Counted from the stretch's first letter, positions 1-11,007 are shown. The stretch is DNA of 64,000 nt from Hygrocybe punicea (GCA_963556145.1 OY744471.1:3837590-3901589), one strand, 5' to 3'. Program-made: numbers and translations. The notes: a model not told the origin generated them from the letters alone.

Positions 1-1
1 C

Positions 2-2092
2 AGCCTCCTGCTTTCCTATCTGGGGGGGGAACGATCACTCCTTATACTCCTTCACGGTAGACCACCCAAGAAACCCGTTTTTCCCGTCAGTCTTTTTCAA
101 ACCGAAATCGATCCAAGTGATCCGTACACCTTTTTATTTTTGAAACGCGGGATTCTTCGTACGCATGGCGTTCAATTTGATTTATTCCTGTGATGGTCTC
201 AAATTTATTCCACAAAGAATATGTCCAAGTCAAGCCAGTGCTTGCACTTGCCACCCTGATCCTCAAGGCGTGCGGCAAATACCAAGACGGCGATTTTAGC
301 GCGAGTTCCGGATATCTCTATATCAGCATTGGGTACAACACTAGCATTTGTCTCAGCCTTTACTGTTTGGCTATGTTCTGGTTATGCATCAACGACGACT
401 TAAAATCATTCAGGTTTGTTGGGTTTTGGTAATGTTGTCTCCGTTTTTTTTTGACCTCTATCTAGGCCCGTCCCCAAATTTCTTTGTGTCAAAGGCATTC
501 TTTTCTTCTCTTTCTGGCAATCGTTTGCAATCTCCATCCTGGTCGCAGCGGGCGTTATCACCAAGCTCGGACCTTACGTCGATAGCGAGCACATCTCCCT
601 GGGTCTCACAGATACGCTCATTTGCCTGGAAATGCCATTTTTCGCAATCGCACACATGTACGCGTTTTCGCACACAGACTTCATCGATCCGAAGCTGTCG
701 TTCGTCGCACGTATGCCCATGTACTACGCGTTCTGGGATGCTTTTGGTGCTAAAGACGTCGTAGAAGACTCTAAGGCGACGCTGAAAGGGAAGGGAATGG
801 ATTATCGCGAGTTTGAACCCGCGGAGGGTTATATTCATCAGGGTGTTGGGCGGAACCGGCGAATCCAAGCAGGACTCCGGTATAGTAAAGGCGGGAAGAG
901 AAAGTATTGGTTACCGAGGCTAACGCAGACCGGGGAGACACAAGGACTGGCCAAAAAGGGTGTTAACCAGATACTGGTCGGTGGAAGTCAAGAAGAGGAA
1001 TCACCGCTATTAACCGAGGACGCGGCACATGTTGTACCCATAGCATCCGATATGGTAGAACCAGAGGAGTGGGTTACCTGGGGCGAACCTAACGCAGATG
1101 GCGGATATGAGTTGCCATTCGGGGATCTGGACGATGATGACGAGGAGTTGTTCCAACACAGCAGGAAATATCTCTTCGGGGACTATAATTACCCATGCAT
1201 TGACGTGAGTTCCGAGTTCGCCAGGGTGACAATGTGGGATGAGGAGGAGCGAGTACTGAGGGATGAAAGAGGGGCATGGTTCTCGCCAATACGGGGAGCG
1301 AAGGGGCGGCTAGCCTTGGATCAGAGGGAAACTCCGGCATGGGAGGGGTACGGTGCTGTTGGAAATCACCCACGAAAAGCTGATGAGGGGAAGGGAAAGG
1401 GACGAGGTGGCTATGAGAATGTGGAAGTGAACAGGAGGGCTGGTCGTGAAAACGAAATTATCATTGATTTCGAACAGGATCGGACACCTGCCGCGGAGAC
1501 CGGCGATGTCAGGTTAAAATGGACGAAGTCAAATTCCCGAGGCTCACGATCCAGTTCGCAACGGCGGTCACCCCGTCTTCGTGATACCGATACGAAACAC
1601 TTGGCCGAGAACTTCGGTTCACCCTCCTCTGATGGCAGCAGCCCTCCGACGACCAACGTTCGACCAGGACCAACGTCGCGAACCAATTCTCGTACACAAC
1701 TCGCACCGGCACTCCCGCCAGATGCTGTTGACCTGGTTGTGGAGGACGAAAGAGCAGCAGAGGAGGACAGAACAAGGGAGAGGAGAAAGGGGGGACCAGC
1801 GGTGCGGGGATCAGGCCTGAGAAAGGTGTATCGACGGGAATTTCTTGCATCTGAAGGGGACGTCGATGTTGAGGCCTTAGAGGAATCGCTGAATCCCGAT
1901 GATAGGGTGGATGCTGCGGTGGATGTCTCGGATGTTATCGGTGACACAGACGAGGAGACTCCCGCACGTTGGCAGGGCGGGCAAACAGACGGGATAGTCA
2001 CCCAGCCAACGATACCACCGTTAAAGGTTGGCACATTTTCGGATAAATACGACGTCATGCCCGATGGTAATGAAGGAAACCCATGGGCATGA
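2..2092 (+). CDS. TMEM184/DUF300 (organic solute transporter Ostalpha) family membrane protein, 5' end outside window
   Basis: I read three exons, 2-158, 218-413 and 466-2092, joined by introns of 59 and 52 nt with GT-AG ends; all junctions keep one frame and give 659 visible residues. The first ~210 residues are hydrophobic helices of the TMEM184/Ostalpha family: LLLSYLGGERSLL and GRPPKKPV near the start, YVQVKPVLALATLIL after intron 1, and the family-typical EMPFFAIAHMYAFSH near residue 205. Family members are seven-helix proteins of endomembranes or the plasma membrane (vacuole-linked in fungi); the substrate here is unknown. The remaining ~450 residues are hydrophilic, acidic and Ser/Arg-rich, probably disordered, a common fungal extension. 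The N-terminal exons lie left of the window. I am sure of the family and less sure that the whole tail is a single exon. Confidence 0.88.
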
Positions 2093-2349
2093 CGCGGATG
2101 TTGACATGGTGTTGTATATCAGATATATTCGGGGTACTAGGACATGTACAATTTTACATGTTTCTACCGTGTCCTTCAGCTTGACCGTGAATCTACAATA
2201 CAGTATTCAATGGCTTCTTTGAACACAAAAAATTAACCTAAAATGCCAAGATCAAAAGTTGCTCATATATTCAAAGACCTCTCATACCATTTTTCAAAGA
2301 AATCTGTTACAGTGTATTTCGAAAACCTTGTCAGTTAGCAAAAAAAAAA
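2093..2349. other. intergenic, nothing recognised
   Basis: Short AT-rich spacer between the DUF300 gene and the next gene. It ends in an A-tract immediately before the ATG at 2350. No RNA gene or motif was recognised. Confidence 0.4.
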
Positions 2350-3752
2350 ATGCTGGCAAGCAATATGGCCATTGCCGTTTTGCATTTCCTCATGCCCCCA
2401 ATCACCGACCCCCCTCCTGCTTACCAGGCTACTGCTCCTGCTTCTAATTCTACTGTAAATATTCCTCATACTACCCAGAACACCACTCCTGCACGTACAG
2501 AAGATACCCCTGTTTCCATCTTTGAACTTCTTGTCGCAGTCATCACCACTCCAAAGCGAGTTCATCTCAGCAATAAAAAGACAAAAACTGGCAAACCAGA
2601 GGTCATAAATTGTGGGCCAGTCAATGTCAGCAACTCCATTGAATGGGATCCGTTTTTACAAATCGTTGTGGATCTACTCAAAGTCTCACCAGCAAGCCTT
2701 CCTGTCAACACGTTCGAATGGCACTGGCTCAAGCCTGCCAGCAGTCCATGGCTGCCCCTCCAAAATATTGCCAGGTTTACATCCATGATGAAGAAAGTCA
2801 AAGGCAAAGCTGATGCCTATGTCATCCTGCAGACACAGGCTCCTGTTCCAGATCGCACAGCATCTGTATTACCATGGAATCCCAACATGACAGCAGTGGC
2901 TACCGCCACTGATGAATATGGATCTGATCTTGAAGAAGGTGGTACCCCAAAGCGTGTATGTATCCATACGAAAGAACATGAATACATGAACTAATTTTAC
3001 TACAGCAACGGCTCGATGATGCTCTTGAGGAGATTGTCTGCAACCTCCAAGAGAAGTACCCTCCTGGTCTCTGCGACCTTCACCCTGACCTTCCTTGTTT
3101 CAACCACTGTGCCTCGGATCTCCATTTCCATCTTGAACATCGTCGACTTCTTGTTTGGGCACAAGCAATCAAAGCAGACACAGCTACATATGAAAAGGTC
3201 CCCATTGCTTCTCCGATGTTCAAGGCTTCACTTGCCCTCAAAAGAGCCTCCAAGAAAGTGCTTGAGGCAACCAACACTGCTGCAGCAGTTCCTGTGGCTG
3301 CACCTGAAGCTGAAGTCACGCAGGCTCAAGTTGTTGTCCAACCACCCACTCATATGTTCACACAATTCCCCCAAATGCAATATCCAGCATATGCTGCCAT
3401 GTCGCCTGTCATGGGCTATGCCATGCTAAATATGACATATGGCAATCCCTTCATGCCATGGCCAGCTACTCTGCCTGCTCCACCACCTGATACCATGAAG
3501 ACACCACCTCACCGTACCTCCAACGATCTGCCCTCATCACCCATTGCTCCATCCTGCAGCATTGTGGAGTTCTGCCAGCTCTATAACCTTGTGGTCGAGT
3601 CGGAAGTTGGGTTGGAACAGCTGGGCTTTGTCATGGGAGATGATCTCAAATGTGTCACAGAGAGTCAGTATACTGAAGCTGGATTCAAGCCTTTGGCATG
3701 GCAGAGGGTTCTGAGGGCTTACAAGAAGTGCAAACATGACAACCGACTCTAA
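2350..3752 (+). CDS. uncharacterised 450-aa protein with a C-terminal SAM-like helical segment
   Basis: Two exons, 2350-2955 and 3006-3752, are joined by a 50-nt intron starting GTATGT; frame continues through QRLDDALEEIVCNLQ after the junction. An alternative start is the Met at 2392 (MPPITDPPPAYQ). The N-terminal ~50 residues are Pro/Thr-rich, the middle has a charged helical region (LALKRASKKVLEATN), followed by a Met/Pro/Tyr-rich stretch. The last ~65 residues (SIVEFCQLYNL to LRAYKKCKHD) are helical and resemble a SAM domain in pattern. I do not recognise a catalytic motif. It sits directly upstream of a pogo transposon in a repeat zone, so it may itself be a repeat-associated gene rather than a host gene. 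Its reading frame is intact. Confidence 0.6.
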
Positions 3753-3769
3753 TTGTACCGGCCGCTCAA

Positions 3770-3890
3770 CATTTTCTTACCACTCCTTTTTTCACCACAC
3801 ACTCGTCACTCCTTTTTCTCACTGTCCATTTTCTTACCACTCCTTTTCTCACCACACTCGTCACTCCATTTCATTTTTCTCATTGCGTAG
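3770..3890. repeat. 57-bp tandem duplication, pyrimidine-rich
   Basis: The words CATTTTCTTACCACTCC and CTCGTCACTCC occur twice, with copies starting at 3770 and 3827. This gives a period of 57 bp and about two units, lying between the 450-aa gene and the left end of the pogo element. Confidence 0.7.
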
Positions 3891-4383
3891 CATTTTTATG
3901 TTGTAGCATAATTACAGTGTACTATGGGTCCTTGACACACCACGGGTCCATGACACAGTCAGAGGAACTCTCACTCAATTTTCATGTTATCTCTTAGCTA
4001 CTTCACAGATCCATTTAAGACCATTATGGCCATGTTCGACTCAAATTTGAGGACAATTGGATGGAAGAAGCCAACTGCAGAATTGTATTTACACCTGTAA
4101 AAGTCTAAACTCAGCTTTCGTCAACTTTTGTCCAATGTCTGGCTCTTTATGTGCACCATATAAAATAATAATAATAAATCCTATCCAAAGAAAGGTCATT
4201 TTGGAACAAAATCTCCCACTAAACCCCAGAGATTGGTTGAAAATTGAAGGTCCCAAAATTGTTCCAAGATGGTGTGCAAATGAGCGTGACAGACTAGATC
4301 ATTCCCACGCATCGCGTCCACAAACCCTTCCTTCTGCACTTCTCAGCCCAGTTCCTGGGTCACTATTACCTATCTGAACAGCC

Positions 4384-6641
4384 ATGGTCTTCAAGGCCCT
4401 TTCAGAGAATGTGAAAAAGATTAAATCGCGGCAATCTAACAATGCCAAGATGCAAAAAGCTGTGGATGCATATCATCGCGAGCAACAAAAAGACCCCAAG
4501 ATGCGAAAAGGATTACATGTCATTGCAGATGAATTCCATGTCAATTACACTACACTGGGGAGGTTATCAAAGGAAGGAGGAAGTGAGCATGAGTGCTTTT
4601 AACATGTCGAAACAGAAGCTGACTCCTCCTGAGGAATGCATTCTTGTCGACTTCATCAAGGAATCTGCAGATCATGGATTCCCAATGACACACACCAACA
4701 TCAAGCAATATGCAAATGCCATTTTGCAGAGCAAAAAGGGTCCAGATTTCGAGCCTGTGGGGTCTGGATGGATATTTAGGTTCCTAGATCGGCATCATGA
4801 CGAGCTTCAGATGCACAGGAGCAAACCCCTCGACACTCAAAGAGCACGTGCACTAAATCCAGAGGCAGTGGAGTCCTGGTTTAACCTTGTTGAGGAATGG
4901 ATCGTGAAGAAGGGAATACGCAAGGAGGACATTTACGGAATGGATGAGAGTGGGTTCCCACCATCTGACCAAGGAACACAGTGAGTGGTTGGCGGCTGTG
5001 GAGTAAAAATGCAGCACAAACAAGGTGGGGCCGACAGGGAGAATGTTACAGCCCTTGTTACAATATGCGCTGATGGGACAACATTGTGCCCGATGATCAT
5101 CTACAAAGGGAAGCATTTCATGAAGAAATGGGCTGACAATAATGTCTCAAATGCATGGTAAGTTGGTTGTTTCTTTCAAATTCAACTATACTAATTATTG
5201 CAAAGCATTGGGTGTTCTCCAAATGGATGGACAGACAGTGAACTTGCAAGAGAGTGGATTGAGAAGGAGTTTGATGCACAGACAAAAGACAAGGCCAGCA
5301 ACAGAACCTGTGTACTCCTCCTGGATGGGCATTCATCACACTACTCTCCAGAACTGCTCAACTATGCAAGAGCCAACAATATTGTTATTCTGGGCTACCT
5401 GCCTCATTGCACACATGCGCTACAAGGCGTTGACGTTGTCTGCTTTGCAAAGATGGAGGGTTGCTGGAAGGAGGCAATTGATCAGTTCGAAGCCATACAT
5501 TTGTGCAAGTTGATGAAAAGCCACTTTACCAAGATTTTTTGCAAAGCTTTCCTGAAAGCTTTCACTTCCGACACTGTGATGGCAGCTTTTCGAGCAACTG
5601 GTATCCACCCATTTAATCGCACCATTATCTCACCATCACAAATGAAGCCAAGCATGTCCACCTTGGTCAAAGGTTCATTCCCTCTTCTTCAAACAAGCCC
5701 CATGCATGCAGTCATGGCCACTTTTCATGCTCAGCCACCTACCGAGATGGATGTGTCAATTGACACTCATTGCCATCACAGACACCGAGTCAGCTGATGG
5801 CAACAGGATGTCAGGAAGAAAGCGCACCTTGGATTCAAATATTGACCCAGCATTGTATACCCCATCCAAGAGAATGCGGCTTCTCTCTTCATCTCTGGCA
5901 TCCACATCCTCTGGATCTTGCTTAGTTTTGAAAGCTCGATGCACATCGTTGCCTGACAGTCTCTTAGCTGCCCCAGTCCTGGAGGCCATGCCAGAACTCC
6001 TGCAACCAGAGTGGTCTCTTCTTGCAGGTCCAACCTCAGGAAACAGGACTCGAGAAGAGATTGAACAAGAAAACACTAACCTCGTGGCAAGTCTCCGACG
6101 TGCCAAAATGCAGATCCAGGCACACAAGATTATCAACGAAGGCAATTCAGTGCAGCTTGTAGTGCAAAACCTCACCCTAGTCAAGATGAATCAGTCCCTG
6201 CTCATGAAAGGGGAAAAGAAAAGCAGTGATTGTACCAAGCTTTTTCCAGAAGGGAAGGGTCACATTTTGACTGGAGATGACTTCATTAAGGAACTACAAC
6301 GTTCCGCTCAACACCGAGCAGACAAGGAGAATGCAAAGAAGCAAAGGGGAGCAAAAAAAAATCAAAACAAGGCTGCCAAGGAGACTGCAGAAGCTGAGTG
6401 GAAGGCAATGTTAGCCAATCATGGCGAGGCAGTGGAGGCTTGGAAAGCAGAGTGTGCTGCCCTGAGAGCTGATAGGGTTCATGTAAAGGACCTACCAAAG
6501 AAGCCCACATGTCCAACAAAGCCCAAGCCAGCAAACATACCATCAATGTCGAGGAGTGTGCCAGTTGAGGGTGTAGATGAAAGTGACAAGGATTCTGATG
6601 GTTCCGAAGAGTCTTGGTGTCTGGAAGCAATAGACAATTAG
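4384..6641 (+). pseudogene. pogo-like DDE transposase (CENP-B-type HTH), broken by frameshifts and a nonsense codon
   Basis: Order of segments: a Psq/CENP-B N-terminal helix-turn-helix from 4384 (KMQKAVDAYHRE, EFHVNYTTLGRL), a CENP-B-type HTH (KLTPPEECILVDFI to FRFLDRHHDELQ), then the DDE nuclease. The first Asp is in YGMDESGFPPSDQG, the second in LLLDGHSSHY and the third in HALQGVDVVCF, the D-D-D pattern of pogo/Tigger. The C-terminal third is charged and coiled-coil-like. Defects: about 4 extra nt near 4583 shift the frame between KEGGS and MSAFNMSKQ; an in-frame TGA at 4982-4984 sits where relatives have Arg; and another frame change lies between 5760 and 5800. An intron at 5158-5205 (48 nt, GTAAGT) joins exactly. 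It is probably inactive. Confidence 0.85.
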
Positions 6642-6654
6642 TTCCTGAATGCAT

Positions 6655-6895
6655 TGTAGTGAACACGGCCTGGGTAGGTGTGGATTCGGGGTGTGTGAGA
6701 TCATTGTCAGTGGGGTCAAAACCCAAAACTCAACTTGTTTGTAACTATGTACACAAGCCACTATATAGGTACTGTATAGTATCTATAAATGGACTGTGGT
6801 GAAGGAATGGTGAAGTGGGATTGTAAAGAAGATAAGGTAAACTGTAACAATAAGAAATAAGAGAATACACATGCAGAGAGATATCAATCTCTACA
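6655..6895 (-). repeat. LTR copy 1 (3' LTR in minus orientation)
   Basis: 241 bp, ends TG...CA on either strand, nearly identical to 9706-9946 from GGGGTCAAAACCCAAAACTC through AGAGATATCAATCTCTACA. It contains the near-palindrome GAGATATCAATCTC at its outer edge. Confidence 0.85.
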
Positions 6896-8248
6896 TCCAC
6901 TAGGGACACTAATAGAGACTGTCCTCAGTCTCACGCAAGGCAAGGAATGAAGAAACAGGTGGAAAAAAAATTGAGGAGGGAGGGAAGGGACAATACTGAA
7001 AACAAAAACAAAAACAAAAACAAAAAAAATCCAATGAACTCGACAATAATCTCCCAACACATAATCTTCCAACTTCTCTAATTGATCAGCCAACTTTCCC
7101 ATCTTTTGCTCCAAAACTTTGATGGCCTTAAGGGATAGCAATGCTGACTCGAGTGCAAGTAGGGTTGCATGTATATCGTCAACAGCAACAGACTCCAGTT
7201 CAGGCACAGAGGAGGACATGACCTCAAGTAGGCCAGTTTGGATTAGTGGAACAAAGTCATGGAGTGGCAGTGCATGGGTGTAGCAGGACGGGGTCGAGCG
7301 CAGGGTCGTGGTATGGGCTACCGAATGGGCCTGTGAGGCTCCGTGGGGTGGATCGTGGGCATGCAGGGTTGACTGGGGTAGCAGGTGACGTGGTGTGTTG
7401 GGGGCATCGAAGAAGGACAGGGGCAGACTCGTTTGGGATGGGAGGGTGCCATACAGAGGCGTGGGGGTGTGAACGTGGGCGTAGGGGCTGGTCCGTGGGT
7501 CTGGCATTGGTCCTGGATGATGGAATGCAGGGGCCAATGGTGGGGCAATGTGGGACGGCGTTGGGGGCTCGAACGCGGCGGGGGTGGCTTGTATGGTGTC
7601 ACGGAGGGCAATATGGGGGTCCTGGCGGTGGTACATGGCTGCCGGGGGTCGAAATGAGAACAGAACGGGGGCGGATGTGTCGATATGCGTGCGGACGCAT
7701 TTTTCTGGCGACGGCATGGGGTCAAACGGCGAGGGCGCATCACAGTTCATGTCTGAGGGCGACGGCGAGAGCGTAGGTGCAGACGGTGGGCAAAACGAGA
7801 CGGAAACGGAGGTGGATGCATTGATACGCGTCGAAGACGGCGTCTGTTGGGTGTAGGTGGGGCTTTCTGGTGACGGCGCAGGGACAGACAGTGGGAGCAT
7901 GTCACGGTTCGCTTCCGGGGACGATGGCGAGGCTGTAGACGCGAATGTGGGGCGAAACGGGGGCGAAATGGAGGCAGACACGCTGAGACGCATGGAACAC
8001 GGCCTTGGGTGCGCAGGGACACGTTTTCCTGGGGACGGCGCGAGTGCAGATGGTGGGCGTAGGTTGTGACTTGCATCCAGGGATGACGGCGAGTCCGTAG
8101 ATGCGAATGGGGGGTGATTTGAGCCAGAAACGAGGGGGATGTGTGGGCGCGTTGATACGCAGTCTCTCCCTTTGGGCATGGAATCTCTCATAGGATCCAA
8201 TTCTACTTTCCCTACAACTCTTCCACGTCCCGCGTACATGCGAACCAT
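6884..8248 (-). CDS. proline-rich repeat protein of the LTR element, function unknown
   Basis: Open for 454 codons, with its stop inside the LTR. Residues ~45-215 hold about four degenerate units of ~45 residues around the words PPFAST, SPSS and APSP. Residues ~215-345 are Pro/His-rich, ~350-400 form a Leu-rich coiled coil (LESALLSLKAIKVLEQKM), and the tail is hydrophobic from an (AAAAAC)n tract. A further unit of the same repeat is readable on the minus strand at 8980-9190, beyond the start codon, so the reading frame was once longer. It has no zinc knuckle or enzyme motif; a gag-like structural role is only a guess. Confidence 0.45.
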   Translation of the reverse strand: MVRMYAGRGRVVGKVELDPMRDSMPKGRDCVSTRPHIPLVSGSNHPPFASTDSPSSLDASHNLRPPSALAPSPGKRVPAHPRPCSMRLSVSASISPPFRPTFASTASPSSPEANRDMLPLSVPAPSPESPTYTQQTPSSTRINASTSVSVSFCPPSAPTLSPSPSDMNCDAPSPFDPMPSPEKCVRTHIDTSAPVLFSFRPPAAMYHRQDPHIALRDTIQATPAAFEPPTPSHIAPPLAPAFHHPGPMPDPRTSPYAHVHTPTPLYGTLPSQTSLPLSFFDAPNTPRHLLPQSTLHAHDPPHGASQAHSVAHTTTLRSTPSCYTHALPLHDFVPLIQTGLLEVMSSSVPELESVAVDDIHATLLALESALLSLKAIKVLEQKMGKLADQLEKLEDYVLGDYCRVHWIFFVFVFVFVFSIVPSLPPQFFFHLFLHSLPCVRLRTVSISVPSGCRD

Positions 8249-9705
8249 CAGCGCGCCGCCCGCGACTTGCGCGACCTATGCTGATCGACGCGTGCGTGAC
8301 TACGACATTTTCGCTGTATCTTAACCACGCAGCCTGGTCTCAATATGCTGAAACACGTCCTATACGTTCGGACACCGAGTCCAATACCAGAAATGTAATT
8401 CATCTGGTTTATCTTCGTCTTTTCGCCGACTTTCATGTGATATTCGCCGTTATTTCAAATCCTTCGCTATTCTGTTTCCGTTTCGTCGCTTTCATGCAAT
8501 ATTTCGCTGCATTTCTATTTCACTCATCCACCCTTAAACCCATATCCCTTTAGAATATAAAAAATGTCCTGTAGTAGAAAATAAAAGAAGAAGAACCCAG
8601 TTCTCCCCTCCCCACTAGTTTGCATCTTAAGTTTAAAAATCCAGTCATTCCTACTCCAATCTGTGTCTTTTCTCATTGCACACTCTCCGCTATCGCGACC
8701 CAAGTCGTAGCGTAGAACCCTCGTCTCGTCGCGTCATCGCTGCGTATCGCGCTGTCATCTAGGACACCCAGCTAAGCCTTCCAATTCTTGTTTATCACTG
8801 CATTGCGATATCGCGTTATCTCGTGACCCTCCGCGTTTGTTTATTTGATCGCGCATATTATCGTGCATTATCGCGTTATTGTCGGGAGTGTCCCAAGTCC
8901 CGTTCACACCTTTGCGACGTTTTCATCTTTTATTATCTCTTTATCCGGGGTTATAGATGTGGAAACCGCATCAGCATTGTCCTGAGGCTGATGAGGGTGC
9001 AGACAGTAGGGGTGCATCATGGTTCGTCTCTGGGGATGACAGCATGTCCGTAGGCGCAAACGGGGGGCGACTCGGGTGTGAAACAAGGGGGGACGCATCG
9101 ATACACGTGTTGATGTTGCGTTGGCGCGCGCAGATGCGTTTTCCTGCACGGGAACTGCAGGGACGATGACGGGGGGTGTACCTAAAGGTGCACATGCAAC
9201 AACCATTGCATGGTGGGCATTTTTCTTCATCTACAGGGTCTCCATTACTTGTTTCCTGCGCAAGATACGCTCCATGTTGGATGGGCTCATTGTGGCCGTT
9301 TTGGAGCTTTCTGGGGGCGGTTCTTCAAGCGGGATCTGTGGGGGGTCATCTTCCGAGTCCGTTGGTGGTGTTTAAATGCGTGTGGGGGGCAGGACTAGTG
9401 TAAATAAACGGAAATACGAAGGGGTGGGCATGTTGAACACCGTGTGACTTGGCTGTGACGCCGTGACAAAAAGGCCAAAAGGCCAAGTGCTGCAGCCCTG
9501 GAGGCACAACTGGTACGAAATAACCATACGTAGGTGTCGGAATCATTGGAAATGGGCCTAGGAGTTGCTGAGCGACTGGAGAGGCTTGAAATGCTGCCAA
9601 ATATGGTGCACTGTTGCTGCCAAAAGGATAGAGAGGTGCCAAAATGGCAAAGTCAAAGAGAGAAAAGTGAAGAAAAACTTGACAGTCCTTGCAGTGGGCT
9701 CCAGA
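8249..9705 (-). other. interior of the LTR element upstream of the proline-rich ORF
   Basis: Minus-strand reading from the right LTR is open from an ATG inside the LTR (about 9777 down to 9346; GFDPTDNDLAHPES then hydrophobic/Pro-rich sequence). A fragment of the 45-residue repeat lies at 8980-9190. The stretch 8300-8900 has many CGCGTTATCG-like words and no coding signal that I recognise. Confidence 0.4.
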
Positions 9706-9946
9706 TGTGGTGAACGCGGCCTGGGTAGGCGCAGATTCGGGGTGTGCGAGATCGTTGTCAGTGGGGTCAAAACCCAAAACTCAACTTGTTTGTAACTATG
9801 TACACAAGCCACTATATAGGTACTGTATAGTATCTATAAATGGACTGTGGTGAAGGAATGGTGAAGTGGGATTGTAAAGAAGATAAGGTAAACTGTAACA
9901 ATATGAAATAAGAGAATACGCATGCAGAGAGATATCAATCTCTACA
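9706..9946 (-). repeat. LTR copy 2 (5' LTR in minus orientation)
   Basis: 241 bp, the direct-repeat partner of 6655-6895. Differences are mostly G/A or C/T, for example GAACGCGGCC here against GAACACGGCC there, so the left copy has lost CpGs. Confidence 0.85.
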
Positions 9947-10345
9947 GCATATATAGAAGATTCCGAGCATTTAGAGATGAACCAAAGTGCCAGCAACCTG
10001 CTGCCGCCGTTGATGACAGTGATGAAGAAGCGTGTGACATACAGTCACACGTGTGTCAAGGACCCGAAGACTGTGACATCTGGTAGCTCGCAAAGACTCA
10101 CCTCAAGCTATGTTTTGTACATGCTTTGTGTGCATAATACACACATGTAGACTTTCTGTGAAGGTTTTCAAAAGGTTCCCTCACTTCAGTTTTATCAGAA
10201 AGCAGTTGTGGAAAGATGTAAATTGAAAATATATGCTACTGTGTCAAGGACCCGTAGTACACTGTATCAATACATTGGACATCATTTATTTGTGAGATAC
10301 AGAAGGTTACAAGTTTAGCGGATTGTACATAAGAGACAAAAGTGA

Positions 10346-10576
10346 TCAAATAATATAGCCTGAGTGCAGGAACCATTCTCTCATCTTCGCCGGTGTAACA
10401 GAAGCTGCTGATTCCAGCAACACAATCTCTGGGTGTTCACTTTCCTGAACTCGCTGCCAGTGCCTTCGGATCCAATGTTTCACTGTGAGTAACAGCCATA
10501 AACAAGAACACCAACTTACCACAACTGAAGCTCTCCTCAATGGGATTGAAATCTGGTGGCAAAAAAGTGAGGACTA
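10346..10576 (-). pseudogene. C-terminal fragment of a Tc1/mariner-like transposase (DDE_3 type)
   Basis: Minus-strand exons 10520-10576 and 10346-10482, joined by a 37-nt GT-AG intron, read PPDFNPIEESFSCVKHWIRR then HWQRVQESEHPEIVLL and end HSGYII before a stop. The PDFNPIEESFS word is the conserved block around the third acidic residue of Tc1/mariner-type DDE transposases. Everything upstream is missing: the reading is cut by the palindromic element at 10577-11007, and beyond that element I recognise no further transposase motif. It is a dead fragment. Confidence 0.7.
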
Positions 10577-11007
10577 GTAAAATGCAGGGGTTTTCTCCCA
10601 ATGTATAATGGATTTAATTTGGGATTTTTATTACAAGATGAATTCTTGGAAAAGTGCTGATATTTTTACATTGCAAGGTAAATATAATACATACCAACAA
10701 GTTTGATTATCCAGGGGTACAAAAATTCTCAATGCAATTATATCTAATTCTGCTTTTAAAGCCCAGGGGTACAAAATACCCCTGAAAACTCGGACCATTT
10801 GGAGTTTGAGGGGTATTTTGTACCCCTGGGCTTTAAAAGCAGAATTAGATATGATTGCATTGAGAATTTTTGTACCCCTGGATAATCAAACTTGTTGGTA
10901 TGTATTATATTTACCTTGCAATGTAAGCACTTTTCCAAGAATTCATCTTGTAATAAAAATCCCAAATTAAATCCATTATACATTGGGAAAAAACCTCTGC
11001 ATTTTAC
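10577..11007. mobile_element. palindromic foldback MITE with TA duplication
   Basis: The whole element is an inverted repeat: left arm 10577-10782, loop of 27 nt, right arm 10810-11007. Arms match almost base for base apart from an 8-nt extra word (GATATTTT) in the left arm. Ends read GTAAAATGCAG...CTGCATTTTAC, flanked by TA on both sides (10575-10576, 11008-11009), as for Tc1/mariner-type MITEs. It lies within the mariner transposase fragment. Confidence 0.88.

Larger units (their letters stand above)
6655..9946 (-). mobile_element. non-autonomous LTR-flanked element nested in the pogo transposon
   Basis: Two 241-bp direct repeats, 6655-6895 and 9706-9946, each begin TGT and end CTACA (TG...CA). 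They bracket a 2.8-kb interior without any reverse transcriptase, integrase or protease motif. The 4-bp word GCAT precedes the left repeat (6651-6654) and follows the right one (9947-9950), a target-site duplication. The repeats differ at only about a dozen positions. A TATATAG word and the coding potential of the interior favour the minus strand as sense. On that strand the base after the 5' repeat starts TCTGGAGCCCACTGC, a possible primer-binding site beginning TGG. I see no clear polypurine tract, so class (Copia- or Gypsy-derived) stays open. Confidence 0.82.
3915..10264. mobile_element. pogo/CENP-B-type (Tc1/mariner superfamily) DNA transposon with a nested LTR element
   Basis: Terminal inverted repeats are CAGTGTACTATGGGTCCTTG at 3915 and its complement ending at 10264 (GTGTCAAGGACCCGTAGTAC then ACTG), about 25 bp with one mismatch. 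TA flanks both ends (3913-3914 and 10265-10266), as expected for pogo elements. A second copy of the word GGGTCCNTGACACA lies inside each end (near 3941 and, inverted, near 10056), suggesting subterminal transposase-binding repeats. The element encodes the broken transposase at 4384-6641. Removing the LTR element at 6655-9946 leaves about 3.05 kb. Confidence 0.9.

Noticed and set aside
4583..4615. A 33-nt GTGAGC...CAG intron in the pogo transposase
   Set aside because: The phases do not join (one base left over on the left, codon start on the right). A ~4-nt insertion explains the frame change better.
7246..7856. Plus-strand Gly/Arg-rich frames opposite the proline-rich ORF
   Set aside because: They mirror the minus-strand repeat ORF and have no independent support.
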